22,052 nt of DNA from Prevotella sp. UBA2456 (GTDB taxonomy: Bacteria > Bacteroidota > Bacteroidia > Bacteroidales > Bacteroidaceae), in NCBI GenBank assembly GCA_002342415.1, contig DDPY01000018.1, positions 1-22,052 on the forward strand. Direction: 5' to 3'. Positions 5,707-14,159 of the stretch are shown here, piece by piece (position 1 is the first letter of the stretch; each line of letters begins with the position of its first letter). The translations under genes were made by a program, and so were the position numbers. The notes beneath the pieces were generated by a model, which was given only the letters and a program-made list of their open reading frames with translations, was not told the DNA's origin and did not search any database.

Positions 5707-6506
5707 GGTTTTGGGGCACTTCGCTGGCGGACCGCCTCGAAAAGGAGGATGGCTGCGCTGACCGATACATTGAGCGAGTCGAGTCGGCCCAGCATGGGAA
5801 TGCGGATGTGGGCATCGGCAGCCTGTCGCCACGTGTCGGAAAGCCCAGTCGACTCGGTGCCCATGACGATAGCGGTGCCACAGCACATATCTGTATCGTA
5901 ATAGAGACGCGAGTCTTGCAGCTGGGCCGTAAGGATGCGGACGTCATGGCTCTTGAGCCACGAGATGCACGCCTCGCTGGTGCAGGCTACACAGGGTACG
6001 GTAAAGATGGCACCGATGGACGAACGGATGAGGTTCGGATTGTAAAGGTCGGTGAGCGGGTCGCAGACGATGACGGCATCGGCTTGTGCTGCATCGGCAG
6101 AGCGCAGGACTGCACCCAGATTGCCGGGCTTCTCTACACTTTCGAGCACAATATAGAGCGGATGACTCTTCTGAGGCAGATCGGCAAGCGTCAGGTTACG
6201 TGCGCGGACGACAGCCATCAGTCCCTCGGTGCTGCCGCGATAGGCAATCTTCGCGTAAACCTGCGGGGTGACGTCGAAAGTGGAGATACTCTTTTGGGAG
6301 GAGGGAGGAGAGAGAAGGAGGGCGGAGGGTGCCATGAGGTCGGGACAGCGGAAAACGCTGTCTATCTGATAGCCTGCCTCAAGGCAGTGTTCCAATTCAC
6401 GCTGCCCCTCGACGACGAATAGTCCCGTATGACGGCGCTCGCTGGATTTCTGTTGCAGCAGCATGAGCTGTTTGATGCGCGGATTCTGTAGACTTGTGAT
6501 GAGCAT
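5703..6506 (-). CDS. TrmH/SpoU-family RNA 2'-O-methyltransferase
   Basis: The protein has 267 residues, a common size for this family. An N-terminal substrate-binding part (about 1-100, with LQNPRIKQL and FVVEGQRELEHCL) precedes a SPOUT knot domain. The three SPOUT motifs are visible: ESVEKPGNLGAVLRSADA with Asn129 and Arg135, then DLYNPNLIRSSIGAIF, then IVMGTESTGLSD plus DSLNVSVSAAILLFEA with Asn246. Such enzymes methylate a ribose in 23S rRNA or tRNA with S-adenosylmethionine; the exact target cannot be assigned. The start lies 22 bp beyond the end of the secDF terminator stem, and I see no clear promoter of its own. The last codons touch a palindromic repeat array. Confidence 0.9.
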   Translation of the reverse strand: MLITSLQNPRIKQLMLLQQKSSERRHTGLFVVEGQRELEHCLEAGYQIDSVFRCPDLMAPSALLLSPPSSQKSISTFDVTPQVYAKIAYRGSTEGLMAVVRARNLTLADLPQKSHPLYIVLESVEKPGNLGAVLRSADAAQADAVIVCDPLTDLYNPNLIRSSIGAIFTVPCVACTSEACISWLKSHDVRILTAQLQDSRLYYDTDMCCGTAIVMGTESTGLSDTWRQAADAHIRIPMLGRLDSLNVSVSAAILLFEAVRQRSAPKP

Positions 6507-6527
6507 AGCTTACTTCTTAATGAATAA

Positions 6528-6561
6528 AGCAGCCCACTCTACTCGGGCAGAGCGGGCTGCT
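6528..6561 (-). terminator. secDF terminator hairpin
   Basis: Arms 6528-6540 and 6549-6561 pair over 13 positions (AGCAGCCC/GGGCTGCT plus CTCT/AGAG, one A/C mismatch) with an 8-nt loop. On the minus strand it follows the secDF stop by about 36 bases and is followed by a weak T stretch (TTTATT). It lies just ahead of the methyltransferase start. Confidence 0.75.
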
Positions 6562-6597
6562 ATTATAATATATATAGGTATAAGCCTTGAGTCGGGA

Positions 6598-9500
6598 TTA
6601 AGCCTTGGCAGCCTCCTCGGCAACATCGGCCTCGCGGATGGTGCGGCCCATCACGATGAAGGCTGTAGGTGCAGCGATGAAGAGCGACGACAGCGTACCG
6701 AAGACGACACCCAGAATCATAGCGAACGAGAAGCTGCGGATGGAGTCACCACCGAGGATGAAGATACACAGCAGCACGATGAGCGTTGTGACAGAGGTGT
6801 TGATGGTACGGGCCAGCGTCTGGTTCAGCGAGTCGTTGAAGAGCTGCTGACGGTCGCGCTTGCCATAGAGCTGGAAGTTCTCACGGATACGGTCGAAGAC
6901 CACCACCTTATCGTTGATGGAATAACCAATCACGGTCAGAATGGCACCGATGAACACCTGGTCGATTTCGAGCGACATGGGTACCCAACCCCACATCACA
7001 CTGTAGAAGCCGATCACTACCAGCGCATCGAGAGCCAGCGCAATGGTAGCACCTGTTGAGAAGGCAACATTGCGGAAGCGGATGAGGATGTAGATGAAGA
7101 TGGCGATGAGGGCGATGATGACCGAGATGATGGCACCATAGGTGATATCCTTAGCCACAGCAGGACCAACCTTGGCTGAGCTGATGATAGAACCGCCCTG
7201 ACGGACATCAGGATTCTTGAACGCCTCGACGCTCTCCTGGCTCACGTAACCGCCCTTCTTCAGCGCATTGTAGAGAATAGTCTCTGCCTCATCGTCGACA
7301 TTAGGATTGTTGGACTCGATGTCCCAGTTGGTAGACACGCGGATGGTCTTGCCGTCGGTACCCAGAGCGATGACGCTGGTGTTGGCCTCCTTGCCGCTAT
7401 TCTCACCGACGGTGTTGACAAATACACCGGCCAAGGCCTGGCGGACTTCCTCCACATGAGCCTCCTTGTCGAGGGTGATGACATAGTTGCGACCACCAGT
7501 GAAGTCGATGCTCTGGCTCAGTCCGCGAACGGCGAACGAGGCACAGAAGATAAGTGCTGCGCAACCCCAGACGAGGAAGCTCTTCTTATACATACCCATG
7601 AAATTATAGTGGGCGTTCTGCATGAGATTCTTCGAATAACCAGTGACGAAGGTCAGGTCGAGCCACTTGTCCTTAGCCAGACGGTTCTCGTAAACCAGAC
7701 GGGTGAGGAATACAGCAGTGAAGAACGAGCAGAAGATACCGATAATCCAGGTGGTGGCGAAGCCCTTGACAGGACCCGTGCCGAAGAACAACAGGATGAA
7801 GCCGGTAATCAGAGAAGTGACATTTGAGTCGAAGATGGCTGAGAAAGCGTTAGAGTAACCCTTGTTGAGCGCTTCCTTCATGCCCAGACCGCGACGCAGC
7901 TCCTCCTTGATACGCTCGTAGATAAGCACGTTGGCATCAACGGCAGTACCCAGTGTCAGCACGATACCGGCGATACCAGGCATAGTCAGTGCCGCCTGGA
8001 ACGAGGTCAGGATGCCGAGGGTGAAGAAGAGGTTGAAGAGCAGTGCGATATCGGCAAGTATGCCGGGGATGAAGCCATAGAGCATAATCATGTAGACCAT
8101 GAGCAGCACGAAGGCTACGATGAACGAAATGATACCCTGCTTGATAGACTGTGCACCGAGCGAGGGACCAACCACCTCCTCCTGAACGATACGGGTAGGA
8201 GCAGGCATCTTACCAGAGTTGAGCGTGTTGGCCAAGTCCTTGGTATCCTCGATGGTGAAGTTACCGGTAATCTGTGAGTTACCGCCATCAATCTGCGAGA
8301 GGATGCGGGGAGCGCTATAGACGGCATCGTCGAGCACGATGGCTACGCCACGGCCGATATTCTGCTTGGTAATCTGGCTCCAGCGGCGCGCACCGTCGGA
8401 ATTCATCTGCATAGAGACTGAGGGGTGACCCATCTGGTCGAAGTCGTCCTTGGACGAAGTGATGACATCACCCTCCAGCGGAGCACGGCCGCTGGGCTCG
8501 GTAATCTTCAGAGCATAGAGAGCGAAGACATCACCACGGGTGTTCTGACCGCCGAAGTCCTCGGGCTTGGCACCCCAACGAAGCTTACACTCAACAGGGA
8601 GAATCTGACGGGCAATGTCAGAATAGATGACCTTGTTGACCTCAGCGGTATCGCGGGCATTGGCATAACCAACGATGGCGAGACCCTGCGGAACGGGCTG
8701 CAGAACGGCAAAGAGCGGATTCTGCTTCAGCGCGTCGGCCTTAGCCTTTGCGTCGGCCTTCTTATCGTTCTTCTTGGCCAACTTGGCTGTGAGCTCGGCT
8801 GACTTGCTGGCCACTGAATCGGTAGCTGCAGCAACAGCAGTAGAGTCGGTAGCGGTAGCAGTAGAGTCGGTAGCGGTAGCAGTAGAGTCGGTAGCGGTAG
8901 CAGTTGTGTCGGCAACGGCAGCAGCATCACCGCCCATGATGGCATAGCGCTGGTTGAGCTGACCGAGCAAAGGATAAATCTCCTGCGAATTATAGGTCTC
9001 CCAGAACTCGAGGTTGGCAGAACCCTGAAGGAGCTTACGGACACGCTCGGGCTCCTTGATACCGGGCATCTCGACCATGATACGACCCGACTGGCCCTCC
9101 AGCTTCTGGATGTTGGGCTGGACAACACCGAACTTATCGATACGGTTGCGGACTACGTTGAACGAGTTGTCAACTGCCGACTGCACCTCAGCACGCAGGG
9201 CGCTCTCCACCTCAGAGTCGGTGGACTGGGTGCTCACCTTGCCTTTCATCTGCTGGGTAGCAAAGATGGCTGCCAAGGGGCGTCCGTTTGCATTCTGCTT
9301 CCAATACTTGATAAACAGGGAGATGAAGTCGTCCTGACTGGTCTCCTCTTCCTTCTTGGCCTGCTCCATCGACTTGCGATAGGCAGCATCCTGCTTGTGG
9401 TCGGCCAGTACGTCAACAACGTCGGGTACTGACACCTCAAGAATTACGTTCATACCGCCCTTCAGGTCAAGACCCAGGCCAATCTCCATCTCGCGACACT

Positions 9501-9690
9501 GCTTGAACGAATAGATTCCGCAGTACACTTTCTCGTTCATGATCGAGTCCAGATACTCCTGACCAGCCTCTTCGCCCATGGCGGCAGCCTTACTTTCGTA
9601 GTGGCGTGTCACGAACGAGAAGGAAAGGTAGAAGCAGCAAACGAGAATCAGAACGATTGCGATAAATTTTACAATTCCTTTGTTTTGCAT
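6598..9690 (-). CDS. secDF: Protein translocase subunit SecDF (fused)
   Basis: This 1030-residue protein joins SecD and SecF, which use the proton gradient to help SecYEG pull proteins across the membrane. The first membrane helix is about residues 7-29. The SecD motif GLDLKGGMNVILEV follows at about 72-85. The first six-helix block includes GTAVDANVLIYERIKEELRRG. SecF begins after about residue 700 with IDFTGGRNYVITL, and its block has IGYSINDKVVVFDRIREN. Between residues about 250 and 320 lies an unusual insert, TATATDS repeats followed by a charged K/A-rich stretch, in the exported part of SecD. Fusion is usual in Bacteroidetes. A TATATTTG box lies 47 bp upstream and a hairpin terminator downstream, so it is probably transcribed alone. 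Confidence 0.97.
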   Translation of the reverse strand: MQNKGIVKFIAIVLILVCCFYLSFSFVTRHYESKAAAMGEEAGQEYLDSIMNEKVYCGIYSFKQCREMEIGLGLDLKGGMNVILEVSVPDVVDVLADHKQDAAYRKSMEQAKKEEETSQDDFISLFIKYWKQNANGRPLAAIFATQQMKGKVSTQSTDSEVESALRAEVQSAVDNSFNVVRNRIDKFGVVQPNIQKLEGQSGRIMVEMPGIKEPERVRKLLQGSANLEFWETYNSQEIYPLLGQLNQRYAIMGGDAAAVADTTATATDSTATATDSTATATDSTAVAAATDSVASKSAELTAKLAKKNDKKADAKAKADALKQNPLFAVLQPVPQGLAIVGYANARDTAEVNKVIYSDIARQILPVECKLRWGAKPEDFGGQNTRGDVFALYALKITEPSGRAPLEGDVITSSKDDFDQMGHPSVSMQMNSDGARRWSQITKQNIGRGVAIVLDDAVYSAPRILSQIDGGNSQITGNFTIEDTKDLANTLNSGKMPAPTRIVQEEVVGPSLGAQSIKQGIISFIVAFVLLMVYMIMLYGFIPGILADIALLFNLFFTLGILTSFQAALTMPGIAGIVLTLGTAVDANVLIYERIKEELRRGLGMKEALNKGYSNAFSAIFDSNVTSLITGFILLFFGTGPVKGFATTWIIGIFCSFFTAVFLTRLVYENRLAKDKWLDLTFVTGYSKNLMQNAHYNFMGMYKKSFLVWGCAALIFCASFAVRGLSQSIDFTGGRNYVITLDKEAHVEEVRQALAGVFVNTVGENSGKEANTSVIALGTDGKTIRVSTNWDIESNNPNVDDEAETILYNALKKGGYVSQESVEAFKNPDVRQGGSIISSAKVGPAVAKDITYGAIISVIIALIAIFIYILIRFRNVAFSTGATIALALDALVVIGFYSVMWGWVPMSLEIDQVFIGAILTVIGYSINDKVVVFDRIRENFQLYGKRDRQQLFNDSLNQTLARTINTSVTTLIVLLCIFILGGDSIRSFSFAMILGVVFGTLSSLFIAAPTAFIVMGRTIREADVAEEAAKA
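8837..8920 (-). repeat. 21-bp tandem repeat within secDF
   Basis: Three near-identical 21-mers (8837-8857, 8858-8878, 8879-8899; core GTAGAGTCGGTAGCGGTA) are followed by a diverged fourth copy to 8920. They encode ATDSTAT-type heptapeptides in the exported SecD region. Copy-number change would keep the frame. Confidence 0.9.
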
Positions 9691-9736
9691 TTTGCTTTTG
9701 TTATTATTTTAATTATGATTTTGCTTTTTTAGCGTG

Positions 9737-9768
9737 CAAATATACTGATTTTTCTTCACTTACCGAAA
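9737..9768 (-). promoter_or_regulatory. Probable secDF promoter
   Basis: On the minus strand TATATTTG (9737-9744) matches the Bacteroidetes -7 box. A TTTCGG at about 9763-9768 sits near the expected -33 position but is a weak match. It lies in the AT-rich gap between the EEP gene and secDF. Confidence 0.55.
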
Positions 9769-9793
9769 TTTATCAGGGAATTTCGTACAAAAA

Positions 9794-10888
9794 TTATGGT
9801 TTTTGTCTGATTTTCAGCCAACAAATGAGCGGATAGTGGTCGCTGGCATCCATCCGGCTGTCAATTTTGCAGTTGTAAGGTGTGAAGTCTTTGGAGCAGA
9901 AAAGATGGTCTATCCGGAAGGAAAATGCTTTCTGATTATATGACAAACCGATGCCTTTTCCCGTCTCGGCGAAACAGTCGGTCAACCGCTTGGCCATCGC
10001 ATAGCGTGAGAAGGAGATGGGGTTGTCGTTGAAGTCGCCGCAAACGATGATGGGATACTGCTGATGTTCCTCCATATAGCGGCAGACGGCATCAATCTGC
10101 CGGCATCGCTTGGCATTGGCCTCGGCCAGTTTTATTAGCAGCAGTTTGGAACCAGTGCGCGCTGAATCGCCTGTGATTTCACCATGCAATATCTGGCGAT
10201 ACTGCTGACGGTCGTCCTTCGTCAGGTGGCAGCTCTCGAAGTGATTGTTGATGACGATGACGGTATCGCCCTGCACATCGAGCCACCAGGCTGCGCTGCC
10301 ATTAGCCAGTGATGGATACATGATGCGCTCGCGGCGCAGGATAGGAAAGCGGGTATGAATGCCGAGGGCATTGTAGCTGGTGGGTTCTTTGATAAGCACT
10401 AACGTGTCGTTGTAGGCATACGTCCTCTGGTACTCCTTGAAGGCATACTGCCGCCATGAGTCTACATCCTCCTGCAGACAGACTATATCGGCCTGTTCGT
10501 GATGCAGATAGTCGGCAATGTAACCAAAGCCGTCTTCATATTTATAGTTGCCGCCATAGGCGCATACGTTATAGGATATAATCTTCAGTGCGTCTTCGGG
10601 AAGCGTCTGCTGACGATTGACAGGCAGATAGATGCTGATAGGACCGTAGGCCAGCAGATAGCCCACAATGGGTATCCATACCATGCGCCACTTGAACATC
10701 AACCAGAAGAATAGGAATACAATGTTGATGAGTAGAAACACGGGGAATGTCATACCGGCGGTAGACAATATCGGATGGTCGGCAGGATACAGTCTGTCGC
10801 TGTATCCCACTAAAAGCATGATGAGAACGGTAGCCATATTGGCACCGGCTATCATCCGAATGGTAAACGTCTTTAATTTCTTAATCAC
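9794..10888 (-). CDS. Membrane-anchored endonuclease/exonuclease/phosphatase-family protein
   Basis: The protein has 364 residues. Three hydrophobic helices occupy about residues 10-90, and the catalytic domain follows. EEP residues are all present: Asn107 (SYNVCAYGG), Glu140 (CLQEDVD), Asn215/His216 (NNHFES), Asp285 and Asn287 (GDFNDNP), Asp327/His328 (RIDHLF), and Asp350/His351 (SDHYPL). The family hydrolyses phosphodiester or phosphate bonds in DNA, RNA, sphingolipids or inositides; the substrate cannot be told. I take the GTG at 10886-10888 as the start because it overlaps the rhomboid stop as GTGA; the next candidate, Met12, would trim the first helix. The gene is translated after the rhomboid gene in one unit. 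Confidence 0.88.
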   Translation of the reverse strand: MIKKLKTFTIRMIAGANMATVLIMLLVGYSDRLYPADHPILSTAGMTFPVFLLINIVFLFFWLMFKWRMVWIPIVGYLLAYGPISIYLPVNRQQTLPEDALKIISYNVCAYGGNYKYEDGFGYIADYLHHEQADIVCLQEDVDSWRQYAFKEYQRTYAYNDTLVLIKEPTSYNALGIHTRFPILRRERIMYPSLANGSAAWWLDVQGDTVIVINNHFESCHLTKDDRQQYRQILHGEITGDSARTGSKLLLIKLAEANAKRCRQIDAVCRYMEEHQQYPIIVCGDFNDNPISFSRYAMAKRLTDCFAETGKGIGLSYNQKAFSFRIDHLFCSKDFTPYNCKIDSRMDASDHYPLICWLKIRQKP

Positions 10889-11820
10889 GACTCGCGACTC
10901 TGCTCAAATAGTTTTTGTTTTTCTTCTTTAGTGAGGCTGTCGTAGCCGCTTTTGCGAATCTTGTCAAGAATAGCATCTATCTCTTCCTGATTCTGGCGCT
11001 TGCGAGCATTATATTCTTCATCGGTCTCGCGACGCGGATCGAAGTGGGTATGCTCTGCTTTCATGTGGTTCTGCTGCTGCCGTTGGTCGTAGCGGCGTTT
11101 CATGTTCTCAAAGAACTCCATGCCGTTGCTACGTCCGAAACGCTGGCTGGAGTCGGGATGCTTCTGCCAATAGCGGATGAGCAAAAAGCCGAAGAGCATG
11201 CCGCCTAAATGGGCCATATGGGCAACCCCGTCGCCCGGTCCGCTCATGGCTGAGAACAGTTCGATGGCGATATAGCCGACGACGAGCCATTTGGCCTTGA
11301 TGGGGAACGGGAAGGGAATGATGAACAGCCGTTCATTGGGAAATATCATGCCGAAAGCCAGCAGGATGCCATAGACTGCACCAGAGGCACCGATGGTGCT
11401 CCACTTGTTGATATAAACATCAGTGGCCATCCGCACACCATCAACACTGACGTACTGATAGGCCGCAATGCCCTGTATGGTATAGTCGGCATACTGCACC
11501 AATTCCTGTATCAAACCAGCTCCCACACCACACACAATGTAATAAAAAAGGAATTTCTTGGGACCCCATACACGCTCTATCACGCTACCAAACATCCACA
11601 AAGCAAACATATTGAAAAGGATATGTGTCCAATCGCCATGTAAAAACATGTAGGTGAAAAACTGGTAAACATGGAAGTCGCTAGCCAGGAAGAAATGCAG
11701 GCCTCCATAATCAGCCAGCAAGGAATAGCCTGGTCTTGACGGGTACATAATCCATTCAGCCACAAACACCAAGACATTGATGATGAGCAGATTCCTTGTT
11801 ATTGTCGGTATATTGTTCAT
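10885..11820 (-). CDS. Rhomboid-family intramembrane serine protease
   Basis: The product has 311 residues. Six or so membrane helices fill residues about 10-215. Rhomboid motifs are clear: HGDWTHILFNM (His61, His66, Asn70), the nucleophile GASGAVYG with Ser146, and HMAHLGGMLFG with the catalytic His204. Rhomboids cut membrane-spanning substrates within the bilayer. A charged cytoplasmic tail follows (about 220-311), rich in Arg, Gln and Glu and ending in a predicted coil with IDAILDKIRKSGYDSLTKEEKQKLFEQ, a pattern I know from Bacteroidetes rhomboids. The gene starts the two-gene unit with the EEP protein and diverges from the HU gene across an AT-rich region. Confidence 0.93.
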   Translation of the reverse strand: MNNIPTITRNLLIINVLVFVAEWIMYPSRPGYSLLADYGGLHFFLASDFHVYQFFTYMFLHGDWTHILFNMFALWMFGSVIERVWGPKKFLFYYIVCGVGAGLIQELVQYADYTIQGIAAYQYVSVDGVRMATDVYINKWSTIGASGAVYGILLAFGMIFPNERLFIIPFPFPIKAKWLVVGYIAIELFSAMSGPGDGVAHMAHLGGMLFGFLLIRYWQKHPDSSQRFGRSNGMEFFENMKRRYDQRQQQNHMKAEHTHFDPRRETDEEYNARKRQNQEEIDAILDKIRKSGYDSLTKEEKQKLFEQSRES

Positions 11821-11877
11821 AATTCAAAAGCGCGCTGTTATAATATCAATGTTTTGCTTATTTCACGTTTTCGGGCG

Positions 11878-11912
11878 CAAAATTACGAAAAATATCTGTT
11901 TTTTGGCACAAA
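11878..11912 (-). promoter_or_regulatory. Possible rhomboid promoter
   Basis: TAATTTTG on the minus strand (11878-11885) fits the TAnnTTTG box. The nearest TTTG upstream (11909-11912) is 23 bp away, somewhat too far. It would give a leader of about 50 bases. Confidence 0.4.
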
Positions 11913-11930
11913 AATAGCCTAATAGACACT

Positions 11931-11946
11931 TTTTTTCATGAAAAAA
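11931..11946. promoter_or_regulatory. Perfect 16-bp palindrome upstream of the HU promoter
   Basis: TTTTTTCATGAAAAAA is a perfect palindrome, 21 bp upstream of the HU -33 box, inside a region of A- and T-tracts (11886-11970) that should be strongly bent. It may be a regulator site or simply part of an AT-rich upstream region. Confidence 0.4.
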
Positions 11947-11967
11947 CTCATTTTTTTCCTTTTTTTG

Positions 11968-11998
11968 TTTGTTTTTTCAATACTTTCCCTTATATTTG
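11968..11998 (+). promoter_or_regulatory. HU gene promoter
   Basis: TTTG (11968-11971), a 19-bp spacer and TATATTTG (11991-11998) form an exact Bacteroidetes sigma-A promoter. Transcription would start near 12005, leaving a leader of about 45 AT-rich bases. Confidence 0.88.
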
Positions 11999-12050
11999 CG
12001 TCAGAAAATCGCTTAAACTATTTTATATTCACATTTTAAACAATTAAATT

Positions 12051-12323
12051 ATGAACAAGACAGAATTGATTGATCAGATTGCAGCTGGTGCTGGTCTGAC
12101 TAAGATTGATGCAAAGAAGGCACTCGATGCCGCTGTAGCTGCTATCACAGATGCCCTGAAGAAAGGTGACAAGGTTCAGTTGGTAGGTTTCGGCACATTC
12201 GCTGTTACTGAGAAACCCGCTCGTGAGGGTATCAACCCTGCAACCAAGCAGAAGATTAAGATTGCTGCTAAAAAGGTGGCTAAGTTTAAGGCTGGTGCCG
12301 AACTTGCAGATGCAGTAAAGTAA
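12051..12323 (+). CDS. hup: HU-family DNA-binding protein
   Basis: The protein has 90 residues, the normal HU length. It starts MNKTELIDQIAAGAGLTKIDAKKAL, has the core GDKVQLVGFGTFAVTEKPAREG, the arm region with INPATKQKIKIAAKK including the minor-groove proline, and the C-terminal FKAGAELADAVK helix. HU dimers bend and compact DNA. The arm replaces the usual GRNPQTGEEI with GINPATKQKI, a mild difference. It has its own strong promoter and terminator and converges with the SDR gene. The AT-rich start region lacks a Shine-Dalgarno site. Confidence 0.97.
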   Translation: MNKTELIDQIAAGAGLTKIDAKKALDAAVAAITDALKKGDKVQLVGFGTFAVTEKPAREGINPATKQKIKIAAKKVAKFKAGAELADAVK

Positions 12324-12343
12324 TCTGATCTGTAAATAAAAAA

Positions 12344-12375
12344 GAAAAGAGGCTTCCGTTGTGAAGCCTCTTTTC
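12344..12375. terminator. Bidirectional terminator between HU and SDR genes
   Basis: Perfect 13-bp arms GAAAAGAGGCTTC (12344-12356) and GAAGCCTCTTTTC (12363-12375) enclose a 6-nt loop. A-rich on the left and T-rich on the right, it can stop both the plus-strand HU transcript and the minus-strand SDR transcript. Confidence 0.95.
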
Positions 12376-12390
12376 TTGTATGTGCATTCT

Positions 12391-13194
12391 TTACTTAGGC
12401 TGCTTGCCAATATATGCCAGAATACCACCATCCACATACAGAATATGTCCGTTGACTGCATCAGATGCGTGTGAAGCCAGGAATACAGCAGGACCACCCA
12501 GTTCAGAAGGATCGAGCCAACGGCCAGCAGGGGTCTTGGCGCAAATGAATGAATCGAATGGATGACGGCTGCCATCGGGCTGACGCTCGCGCAGGGGAGC
12601 TGTCTGAGGTGTAGCGATGTAGCCCGGGCCAATACCGTTACACTGGATGTTGTATTCGCCATACTCAGAGCAGATGTTGCGTGTCAGCATCTTCAGACCG
12701 CCTTTGGCAGCTGCATAGGCGCTCACCGTCTCACGGCCCAACTCTGACATCATGGAGCAGATGTTGATAATCTTACCTTCGCGGCGCTCCATCATCTCGG
12801 GAATGACTGCTGCGCTGACAATATAAGGAGCAACAAGGTCGACATCGATAACCTGCTGGAACTCCTGGCGCTTCATCTCGTGCATGGGGATGCGCTTAAT
12901 GATGCCGGCATTGTTGACGAGAATGTCAATCTGGCCTACTTCCTGATGAATTTTCTCGACGAGAGCCTTTACAGCAACCTCGTCGGTTACGTCGCATACG
13001 TAGCCTTTGACGTTCTCGATACCAGCCTCCTTGTAGTTGGCCAAGCCACGCTCCAAAGCTGCTTCATTGATGTCGTTGAAGATGATGGTTTTGATACCTG
13101 CTGCAACGAATGCCTTAGCAATGTTGAAGCCAATGCCGTAAGAAGCACCTGTAATCCAGGCATTCTTACCTTCCAATGAAAATAGATTTGCCAT
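12391..13194 (-). CDS. SDR-family oxidoreductase, probable gluconate 5-dehydrogenase
   Basis: The protein has 267 residues. The nucleotide-binding motif TGASYGIG (15-22), NNAG (94-97) and the catalytic Ser147, Tyr160 and Lys164 (YAAAK) define a classical short-chain dehydrogenase. The segment SMMSELGRETVSAYAAAK and the end VNGHILYVDGGILAYIG are typical of Bacteroidetes proteins annotated as gluconate 5-dehydrogenase, relatives of KduD. The reaction would be NAD(P)-linked interconversion of a keto-sugar acid. The usual catalytic-tetrad Asn region reads VIDVDL, with Asp119, which I believe is normal in this subgroup. It follows rpoD by 44 bp on the same strand, with no clear promoter between, so it may be partly read through from rpoD. 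Confidence 0.88.
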   Translation of the reverse strand: MANLFSLEGKNAWITGASYGIGFNIAKAFVAAGIKTIIFNDINEAALERGLANYKEAGIENVKGYVCDVTDEVAVKALVEKIHQEVGQIDILVNNAGIIKRIPMHEMKRQEFQQVIDVDLVAPYIVSAAVIPEMMERREGKIINICSMMSELGRETVSAYAAAKGGLKMLTRNICSEYGEYNIQCNGIGPGYIATPQTAPLRERQPDGSRHPFDSFICAKTPAGRWLDPSELGGPAVFLASHASDAVNGHILYVDGGILAYIGKQPK

Positions 13195-13238
13195 AGTAGT
13201 TGTGTTTAGAAATCAGTAATTATATAGAGATTTATCTC

Positions 13239-14111
13239 TTATCCTAAGTATTTTACAAGCATTTTGGCATAGCCGCTTTCGCGCAGCTTGGCAATGCTCT
13301 TCTCGCGAATCTGGCGAACGCGCTCGCGTGTTAAGCCCATCTCAGTGCCGATTTCTTCCAAGCCTTTTTCTTGGCAGCCAATGCCAAAGCACTCCTTCAC
13401 GATGCGCAGCTCGCGATCTTTAAGAACACGACGTAACACGCTGTCCAGATCGGATGTTAGCGACTGGTAGTCCACCTGCTTGTCTGTGCGGCTCTCGTCG
13501 CCCGAGGCCAAGAGGTCGCTCATCGTATTGTCGTCGTCGTCGCCAAATGGAGCATCAATGCTCATGTGGTGAGCATCGGCCTTGATGGCCTGCTCTATCT
13601 TGTCGCTTTCAACACCAGTAAGCTCTTCCAACTCAATATTGGACGGACGGCGACCATGTTCCTGCTCGAAGGTGTTGATGGTCTGGTTTATTTTGCTTAA
13701 CGCACCCGTCTGGTTCAAGGGCAGTCGTACTATGCGACTTTGCTCAGCGATGGCTTGTAGGATGCTCTGGCGAATCCACCATACAGCATAGGAAATAAAC
13801 TTGAAACCACGTGTCTCGTCAAATTTCTCTGCTGCCTTGATGAGTCCGATGTTTCCTTCGTCAATAAGGTCTGTCAGCGATAATCCTTGATGCTGATATT
13901 GCTTGGCTACACTGACCACAAAGCGTAGGTTGGCGCTGACAAGCTTTTCCTTGGCTTTGTCGGCGGCGCGACCTCCGTGGCGGATAGTCTGTGCCAGTTC
14001 TATTTCTTCATCAATACTGATTAGGGGGGCACGACCAATCTCCACCAGATACTTGTCCAGTGCTTCGCTCGTGCGATTAGTGATACTTTTCTGAATCTTA
14101 AGCTGTCTCAT
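13239..14111 (-). CDS. rpoD: Primary RNA polymerase sigma factor (sigma-A)
   Basis: This 290-residue sigma-70 protein selects housekeeping promoters. Region 1.2 begins at about residue 16 (ALDKYLVEIGRAPLI). Region 2 has NLRFVVSVAKQYQHQGLSLTDLI followed by FKFISYAVWWIRQSI (2.3-2.4). Region 3 follows, and region 4.2 ends in LTRERVRQIREKSIAKLR. Region 1.1 and the long non-conserved insert are absent, which is the normal form in Bacteroidetes and accounts for its small size. A GDDDDN acidic patch lies at about 190-195. It would recognise the TTTG/TAnnTTTG promoters found in this window. The only visible promoter upstream is that of tRNA-Gln, 48 bp before the start. Confidence 0.97.
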   Translation of the reverse strand: MRQLKIQKSITNRTSEALDKYLVEIGRAPLISIDEEIELAQTIRHGGRAADKAKEKLVSANLRFVVSVAKQYQHQGLSLTDLIDEGNIGLIKAAEKFDETRGFKFISYAVWWIRQSILQAIAEQSRIVRLPLNQTGALSKINQTINTFEQEHGRRPSNIELEELTGVESDKIEQAIKADAHHMSIDAPFGDDDDNTMSDLLASGDESRTDKQVDYQSLTSDLDSVLRRVLKDRELRIVKECFGIGCQEKGLEEIGTEMGLTRERVRQIREKSIAKLRESGYAKMLVKYLG

Positions 14112-14131
14112 ACAGTCTTTTAGCCTATTTT

Positions 14132-14157
14132 AGAGGTGGCCTTCTGAGGTCACCTCT
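14132..14157 (-). other. Hairpin between tRNA-Gln and rpoD
   Basis: Arms 14132-14141 and 14148-14157 pair over ten positions (AGAGGTG/CACCTCT plus three, one wobble) around TTCTGA. On the minus strand it begins two bases after the tRNA 3' end and ends 20 bases before the rpoD ATG. No T-run follows (AAAATAGG), so it is not a classic terminator. It might guide tRNA 3' processing, protect the new rpoD mRNA 5' end, or attenuate read-through. Confidence 0.7.
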
Positions 14158-14159
14158 TG

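Noticed and set aside
13226..13239. A small hairpin (AGAGA-TTTA-TCTCT) as rpoD terminator
   Set aside because: The stem is only five pairs of weak AT-rich sequence and touches the rpoD stop; not convincing as a terminator.
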